From: JBEEJL01 sp043744215
GTDB lineage: Bacteria; Pseudomonadota; Gammaproteobacteria; Burkholderiales; JBEEJL01
Reading direction: 5' to 3'
DNA length: 10,685 nucleotides
Assembly: GCA_043744215.1 (NCBI GenBank)
Contig: JAYTVC010000092.1
Span: forward strand, 1 to 10,685
Shown here: positions 5,437-10,685 of the stretch, piece by piece
Layout of the letters: every line of letters begins with the position of its first letter
Position numbering within the stretch: position 1 is the first letter of the stretch
Made by a program: the position numbers and the translations under genes
Notes under the pieces: generated by a model
The model's input: the letters and a program-made list of their open reading frames with translations, nothing else
Databases searched by the model: none
Told to the model about the DNA's origin: nothing

Positions 5437-8400
5437 ATGAAGCAAACAAACAAGGAGAGCAACGGCAAAATAAACCGCCTGCGAATAATGGGTGGCATTG
5501 CCATTCTATGCCTGCTCGCAGCCTGCGCCACACCCCAACGAATGGGCAGCGGCGCATTGCCCCAATGCGGTCCGGCTAATACAGTCAAGGCGGAAGTCGC
5601 GGCATTCGAACACGTCATCACTTTTAACCGATTTGGTGCCTTCAATCCTGCTGGTATGGTGTATGGGCTTAAGCATGACGTCGAGCCGGCCTGGAACAGC
5701 GAAGCCGAGGCCGCCGCGCTGACAGGAAAAATAAAATTCAAATCATACAAGCGCGCGCGGCCACTGGTGCTGCGGGTGAATGAAGGCGACTGCCTCGAAG
5801 TCACTTTCTGGAATATGCTCTCGCCGCAACCCGGTGTGGTTCAGAGCGACAGTCGAGGCGTTGAACGCATCGTGCCCGAACATGCGCTGAAGGAAACCGC
5901 GTCACAAAAACCTGTGCCCTTGCCGCGGTCCAACGACACCGAGTATCCCGCCACGCGTCGCGCCTCGATGCACGTTAACGGCCTTGACTACGACAACATC
6001 GCGTCCGACGGCGCCAATGTGGGCCGTAATCCGTCATCGCTCGTGCAGCCTGGCAAAAAAACCGTTTATCGCTGGTATGCCAAAAAAGAAGGGGGCTACT
6101 TTTTGTATTCCACCGGCGCATTGGCGGGCGGCGAGGGCGACGGCGGCCAGTTGGGTTTGGGCATGTTCGGCTCGGTGAATGTGCAGCCGCGCGGGTCGAT
6201 GTGGTATCGCTCGCAAACCACTCACGCGCAACTCAGCGACGCGGCCCGTCAGGCAGACGGCAGTGTCGATTACGCCAAAATCGATTACGCCAAACTCGCC
6301 ATTCTCGATGGGCAAAATAATATCCGCCATTCGGATTTGAATGCCGTCGTGTATATGCCGAAAAATAGCGGCAATCAGGAGGTGCTGGAAGCATGCAACA
6401 AGCGCTCGCCCGCTTCCAGTTGCGGTTTGTCGTTCCGCGAATTCACATCCATCTTTCATGACGAAAACAAAGTGTTCCAGGCGTTTTACGAATTATCCGA
6501 CGAGGACAACCCCGTCAGTAAAATCGGTGACGGCATGGCCATCAATTACGGCTCCGCCGGCATGGGCGCGACGGTGCTCGCCAACCGTAAAGGAATCGGA
6601 CCGGCGAAGGATTGCATTGAATGTAAGTTTGAAGAATTTTTTCTCAGCTCGTGGGCTAACGGCGACCCTGCCATGATTTTGCGCCGCGACGCCAATGGCA
6701 AAGGCGTTGAGGCGCTTTATCCTGATGACCCGTCAAACGTGCATCACTCATATCTGGGCGACCCGGTGCGCTTTCGCAACATGCACGCGGGGCCGAAAGA
6801 AACGCACGTGTTCCATTTGCACGCGCACCAATGGTTGCAGGATCAACACGACCCCAATGCGAGCTACCTCGATTCGCAAACCGTGTCGCCGGGCTCGGTA
6901 TTCAGTTATGAAATCCAGTACGGCGGTGCGGGCAACCGCAATTTCACCGTGGGTGATTCGATATTTCATTGCCATTTGTATCCGCATTTCGCGGCAGGCA
7001 TGTGGGAGTTGTGGCGTAATCACGATTCGTTTGAAGACGGCATGCCAGGCGAATATGACAAGGTTAAAAGCCCCAATGCGCGTCTGAGAAATTTACCCGA
7101 TGGCGAAATCGAAGGCGGCACGCCCAATGTGGCGATTGTGCCGATTCCCGGCCGCGCGCTGGCACCGTTGCCGAGCGAAAAATTCCGCGGCTATCCGTTT
7201 TATATTGCCGCTGAAAAAGGCCATCGTCCGCCGCAGCCACCCATGGATTTGGCACTGGCCGACGACGGCCTCGAACTCAACGGTGGTTTGCCGCGGCACA
7301 CGATCCGCAAAGCGACAGAAAAAAAACATGACCTCGGCAATGCGCAACAAGTTCAAGCGTTGTTAAAAGCGAAAGGCGATGCTGAAGAGGGGCAGGTGCA
7401 GGAATACATCGCTAAACGCACCTGGAAACTCAACCGCGATCCGGCGCAACTGGCCTTTCATCGGGAATTGGAAACAGCAGAAGTGCGCATCATCGCCAAC
7501 GGCATCACGCCGGAAGAACAAACCGCGATGGATTTTCACTCAGGCAAATTGACACTTGATTTTTGGGGCAATGTCGTTGGCGGACAGGATCGGCAAGTGC
7601 CGCAATCGTGGAATGCTGGCGGCATGCCTGCGCCGCGTTGGACTGGAAAAGGCTACGCATCGAAGAACGCCGCCGTTCCCGCCGGCACTCTGCCGAATAT
7701 GGATGCGGATACGCAATTTGTCATTAACGGTTTGCGTGAACAACCGGGCGCACCGTTTGCCGACCCGTGTCCCGTTGATGCGCCGTTGCGCAAATACAAG
7801 GCGGCGTACATTCAGTTCGACATGACGGTGAACAAATACGGCTGGCACGATCCGCAGGCGCGCATGCCTGTGCTGGAAGAAGACATGGCGGCGACGCTGG
7901 ATCGCACACGGCAGCCGGAGCCTTTGTTCTTCCGCGCTAATTCTGGCGACTGCATTACGTTTCAGGCAACCAACCTTATTCCGAGCGTGCTCAATCTGGA
8001 TGATTTTCAAATCTACTCGCCCACAGACACCATCGGCCAGCACATTCATTTGGTTAAATTTGATGTGACCTCGTCCGACGGTTCAGGCAACGGCTGGAAT
8101 TATGAAGACGGCACGCTTGCCGCCGATGAAGTACGCGAGCGTATCCAAGCCAATAATAAATATCAGCAACAAACGGGTGGCAGCCAAATCCTGAAGCCCG
8201 TAACGCATCCGATGTTCCGCGCCGGTGGGGCCATGGCAAACAGCACAAAAAAACCGTTGGGACTTTGCGCCGATGCGGGCGGCAACGACGACAACCCGTG
8301 GTGTGGTGCGCAATCCACCATGCAACGCTGGTGGGCCGACCCGGTGTTGAACGATAAATGGCAGGACCACACCTTGCGCGCCGTGTTCAGCCATGATCAC

Positions 8401-10685
8401 TTTGGCCCCAGCTCGCACCAGCAGCACGGTTTTTACTCGGCGCTGGTGGTTGAGCCCAGAGGCTCCGTATGGACCACGATGGACAAAATAGCAGACGACT
8501 TCCCCAGCGGCCCTGGCGCGCTGCCTTGTACCCAGAACGGAGCGCTCAACTTTATCGGCGGCGCGAAAGACGGCAAGCCCATTGTGCATCCTTGCCGCAA
8601 GGACGGCGGCCCTACAACTTACGCGGCGAATATCACGTTTCCGAAAGACTATTTTGATCAGCGCATGGCTGGGGCAAAAAACGAAGAAGAAAAGAAAAAC
8701 CTGAAGCGAGAAGTGCGGCGCGAATACAACCTCGCTATTGCCGACTTCGCCATTTTGTACAACGAAAACCTGCGTCCGGTAAACCCGCCAAACAAAGAAG
8801 GCGAATTGAATTTGCCGCACAACGTGCGCTACGGCCTGCGCCCGAAACCTGAAGGCATTTCCGCAGAAGATCCTGGCACGCGCCTGTTCAACTATCGCAA
8901 TGAGCCCATTCCTTTACGTGTGGCAGAAGAAGATAAGGAGTCGGTGGAATACAAGCAAAAGCTGAATGATGAAGGAAATATGGCGAATGTTTTCAGTTCA
9001 AATATTCATGTGAAATCCGGGGAGAAGCTGGCAATAAGAAAAACGCCGACGCAAATGGAATCGCAAGCAAGAAAAATTCAACGTAATTTCCCTAACGAAA
9101 TCGCCAATGAAAGTGAGTTCGGCGTATTCAAAACCCTCATCGACCGACAAGAAGAGGAGCGTTCAAAATTTATGAATAGAATCAAGCGGGACGAAAAGTC
9201 GCGTGTTGATGGCGACCCGGCCACGCCGATTCTCGCTTCCTATCAAGGCGACCCGCTCAAGCTGAACCTGGTTCAAGGATCCCAGGAAGAACAGCATGTC
9301 TTTTCTGTCAACGGCAATAAATGGTTGGCGCAGCCCTATTCCAAGAATTCCGGTTACATGAACGGCCAGCAAATCGGCATTTCCGAACATTTTGAATTTG
9401 ATGTGGAAGTACCGTCGACGCAAGCTTTGCAGACGGATTATCTGTATTCATCGCCCGCGGTTGAAAATTTGTGGGACGGCGCATGGGGATTGTTGCGCAG
9501 TTACGGAATCAATACCCAGGCTTTTCTGGGACGTTTACCCGCGTCAGCGGTCACGCCGGTTCCGGACGCATTTCAGGGAGATGGGAGTGACGTATGCCCG
9601 CAGGATAAAAATCGCGCGCCGGTAAAAGAAAAATATGTAGCGGCTATTTTAGCCAGAGATTTGTTGCCCGATGGGCGCGGACTTGTTTATAACGCGCGAT
9701 TCAATATTCACGACCCGAACGCCATTGTTTTTGTCGAGACTACGAGTACGGCTACGGACCGCAAAAAAGTCATCAGCCAGCATAAGGGCAAAACCTTAGA
9801 GCCATTGGTGTTGCATGCCGCAGCCGGCGATTGCATCAAAGTTACATTGATCAATGCCTTGCCGCCAGATTTGCCTGACGGACCCAAAAGAAACAATGCG
9901 GAGAGCGATAGTCAGATCCGCGCGAGCTGGAGCTACAACCTGATGCCGCCTATTGTAAACGGGTTCAATTTCAATCAATTGCGCATATCGAGCCATGTTG
10001 GTCTTAGCGCGCAATTAGTGGCGCAGAATTCCTACAATAATGATGGCACTCATGTTGGGCTGAATGAGTGCTCACTGGTTTCCCCCAATCCTATTCCCGG
10101 TTCCCCCAATTCTATTCCCGATGTTTGTGCAACGGGCAGTACGACCTACATCTGGTATGCCGGCGACCGAAAAGTGATGCGAACCGAGCCTGCGCCTGCG
10201 CCCTGCGTCGAAGAGTGTTTTGATGAGCTGATTGTTGATAAATTGGGTGTCAAAAAAGGTGTGATTCGTTATACGCCAATTGAGTTTGGTGTCGCCGCTT
10301 TGCGCAGTTTTGGCGATGTGATCAAACATTCTTCCCACGGCGCAGTCGGTGCGCTAGTCATCGGACCTAAAAATTCGCAGGTGCGTGACATTAACATGAC
10401 GGATAAGGCCACAGGTAAGAAAGTGCCCGCCACCAATATGGCGAAAGACGTGTTCGACGCCAACGGAAAATTTTTATATCGCGATTTCACCCTCGTTTTT
10501 CACGACGACTTAAGTCTTAACCAGCGCGGTATACCAATGCCCAATCATCGTATGGCCGACGACGCGGAAGACACCGGGCAGAAGGGGTTCAATTACCGCA
10601 CAGAACCTTTGTGGGCGCGTAATGGTATCGGCGGCTCGGGTGCTGATTTCAATGAACTGAACGGTGTCGATTATGGCGACACGCT
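5437..10685 (+). CDS. Giant MofA/MnxG-like multicopper oxidase lipoprotein (3' end outside the window)
   Basis: The frame is open from the ATG at 5437 to the edge: 1749 codons plus two bases, no stop. GAGGAG (5426-5431) is the RBS. Residues 1-30 are a lipoprotein signal with lipobox L-A-A-C (Cys30); the next Ala favours the outer membrane. The rest is three repeats of paired cupredoxin-like domains, starting near residues 57, 790 and 1410. Each carries a GDC strand (117-119, 837-839, 1464-1466) and a G...V.P(R/K).S strand (242-254, 998-1010, 1635-1647). Copper ligands: HxxHxHxH at 457-464; HCHxxxHxxxGM at 511-522 (His511, Cys512, His513, His517, Met522); HIH at 869-871; HDH at 986-988. Together they can form one type-1 and one trinuclear centre. 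The order is rotated relative to laccases. Size, domain style and the Sco neighbour point to Leptothrix MofA (about 1,660 residues) or Pseudomonas MnxG, Mn(II)-oxidising enzymes. Mn(II) as substrate is inference; another metal or organic reductant is possible. The second domain of repeat 3 is mostly off-window. Confidence 0.88.
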   Translation, partial: MKQTNKESNGKINRLRIMGGIAILCLLAACATPQRMGSGALPQCGPANTVKAEVAAFEHVITFNRFGAFNPAGMVYGLKHDVEPAWNSEAEAAALTGKIKFKSYKRARPLVLRVNEGDCLEVTFWNMLSPQPGVVQSDSRGVERIVPEHALKETASQKPVPLPRSNDTEYPATRRASMHVNGLDYDNIASDGANVGRNPSSLVQPGKKTVYRWYAKKEGGYFLYSTGALAGGEGDGGQLGLGMFGSVNVQPRGSMWYRSQTTHAQLSDAARQADGSVDYAKIDYAKLAILDGQNNIRHSDLNAVVYMPKNSGNQEVLEACNKRSPASSCGLSFREFTSIFHDENKVFQAFYELSDEDNPVSKIGDGMAINYGSAGMGATVLANRKGIGPAKDCIECKFEEFFLSSWANGDPAMILRRDANGKGVEALYPDDPSNVHHSYLGDPVRFRNMHAGPKETHVFHLHAHQWLQDQHDPNASYLDSQTVSPGSVFSYEIQYGGAGNRNFTVGDSIFHCHLYPHFAAGMWELWRNHDSFEDGMPGEYDKVKSPNARLRNLPDGEIEGGTPNVAIVPIPGRALAPLPSEKFRGYPFYIAAEKGHRPPQPPMDLALADDGLELNGGLPRHTIRKATEKKHDLGNAQQVQALLKAKGDAEEGQVQEYIAKRTWKLNRDPAQLAFHRELETAEVRIIANGITPEEQTAMDFHSGKLTLDFWGNVVGGQDRQVPQSWNAGGMPAPRWTGKGYASKNAAVPAGTLPNMDADTQFVINGLREQPGAPFADPCPVDAPLRKYKAAYIQFDMTVNKYGWHDPQARMPVLEEDMAATLDRTRQPEPLFFRANSGDCITFQATNLIPSVLNLDDFQIYSPTDTIGQHIHLVKFDVTSSDGSGNGWNYEDGTLAADEVRERIQANNKYQQQTGGSQILKPVTHPMFRAGGAMANSTKKPLGLCADAGGNDDNPWCGAQSTMQRWWADPVLNDKWQDHTLRAVFSHDHFGPSSHQQHGFYSALVVEPRGSVWTTMDKIADDFPSGPGALPCTQNGALNFIGGAKDGKPIVHPCRKDGGPTTYAANITFPKDYFDQRMAGAKNEEEKKNLKREVRREYNLAIADFAILYNENLRPVNPPNKEGELNLPHNVRYGLRPKPEGISAEDPGTRLFNYRNEPIPLRVAEEDKESVEYKQKLNDEGNMANVFSSNIHVKSGEKLAIRKTPTQMESQARKIQRNFPNEIANESEFGVFKTLIDRQEEERSKFMNRIKRDEKSRVDGDPATPILASYQGDPLKLNLVQGSQEEQHVFSVNGNKWLAQPYSKNSGYMNGQQIGISEHFEFDVEVPSTQALQTDYLYSSPAVENLWDGAWGLLRSYGINTQAFLGRLPASAVTPVPDAFQGDGSDVCPQDKNRAPVKEKYVAAILARDLLPDGRGLVYNARFNIHDPNAIVFVETTSTATDRKKVISQHKGKTLEPLVLHAAAGDCIKVTLINALPPDLPDGPKRNNAESDSQIRASWSYNLMPPIVNGFNFNQLRISSHVGLSAQLVAQNSYNNDGTHVGLNECSLVSPNPIPGSPNSIPDVCATGSTTYIWYAGDRKVMRTEPAPAPCVEECFDELIVDKLGVKKGVIRYTPIEFGVAALRSFGDVIKHSSHGAVGALVIGPKNSQVRDINMTDKATGKKVPATNMAKDVFDANGKFLYRDFTLVFHDDLSLNQRGIPMPNHRMADDAEDTGQKGFNYRTEPLWARNGIGGSGADFNELNGVDYGDT
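6268..6297 (+). repeat. 15-bp tandem duplication inside the oxidase gene
   Basis: Two adjacent 15-bp copies (6268-6282 and 6283-6297) differ at one base (ATC versus CTC). They encode DYAKI-DYAKL (residues 278-287), just after the first cupredoxin-like domain. The length keeps the frame. Confidence 0.85.
10081..10122 (+). repeat. 21-bp tandem duplication inside the oxidase gene
   Basis: Two adjacent 21-bp copies (10081-10101 and 10102-10122) differ at two bases and encode SPNPIPG and SPNSIPD. They fall in a loop of the first domain of repeat 3, between the DGTHVG segment and the YIWYA strand. Frame is kept; this looks like a recent loop expansion. Confidence 0.85.

Noticed and set aside
6341..7366. 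Three successive small + strand ORFs (6341-6676, 6695-7087, 7100-7366) that could look like small genes or a broken gene
   Set aside because: They are in the wrong frame. The frame starting at 5437 runs through without a stop and contains the copper motifs, so these are shadows.
7540..8049. A 169-codon open frame on the minus strand
   Set aside because: It is antisense to the oxidase and rich in Arg, His and Val in the way expected when GC-rich coding DNA is read backwards. No RBS or domain was seen.
8083..8820. A 245-codon open frame on the minus strand
   Set aside because: It lies wholly antisense to the continuous oxidase frame, which carries the HIH-to-HDH copper region here. The minus-strand product shows no recognisable family.

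Overview
The window looks like chromosomal DNA of a Gram-negative bacterium, probably a proteobacterium, with roughly balanced base composition. The reasons are two lipoprotein signal peptides with alanine after the lipidated cysteine, a Sco-type periplasmic copper chaperone, and an exported protein with a C-terminal helix-plus-arginine sorting tail. Genus or family cannot be fixed from the sequence. All supported genes are on the + strand. No tRNA, rRNA, CRISPR array or insertion sequence was seen.

Layout. (1) Bases 1-90 may be the tail of an upstream gene, followed by an AT-rich control region. (2) Bases 201-4404 form a secreted-protease unit of two genes 31 bp apart. The first is a small lipoprotein that consists essentially of a thermolysin-type propeptide (FTP plus PepSY). 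The second is a 1187-residue M4 metallopeptidase with its own propeptide, a complete zinc active site, a predicted beta-propeller-like region, an ASPM/SPD-2/Hydin-like Ig domain, a Pro-Thr linker and a Cys-containing C-terminal sorting signal. (3) Bases 4405-4827 are a spacer with a doubtful 32-codon ORF, a clear rho-independent terminator and a plausible sigma-70 promoter. (4) From 4828 to the right edge is a copper/oxidase unit: a Sco/SenC protein and, 21 bp later, one very long reading frame (5437 to beyond 10685, at least 1749 codons) encoding a giant multicopper oxidase lipoprotein of the MofA/MnxG (manganese-oxidase) type.

The giant oxidase is the most interesting object. Its frame is open to the edge, so any list of stop-terminated ORFs misses it and shows only small shadow ORFs in other frames. 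Read through, it is a threefold internal repeat, each unit being a pair of cupredoxin-like domains. A full set of copper ligands exists only once. The type-1 site and the HxxHxH / HCH half of the trinuclear site are in the second domain of repeat 1. The two HxH motifs are in the first domain of repeat 2. The equivalent positions in the other copies are substituted one for one. The Sco protein probably helps deliver copper or maintain redox state for this oxidase. The substrate, perhaps Mn(II), is inferred from family resemblance only.
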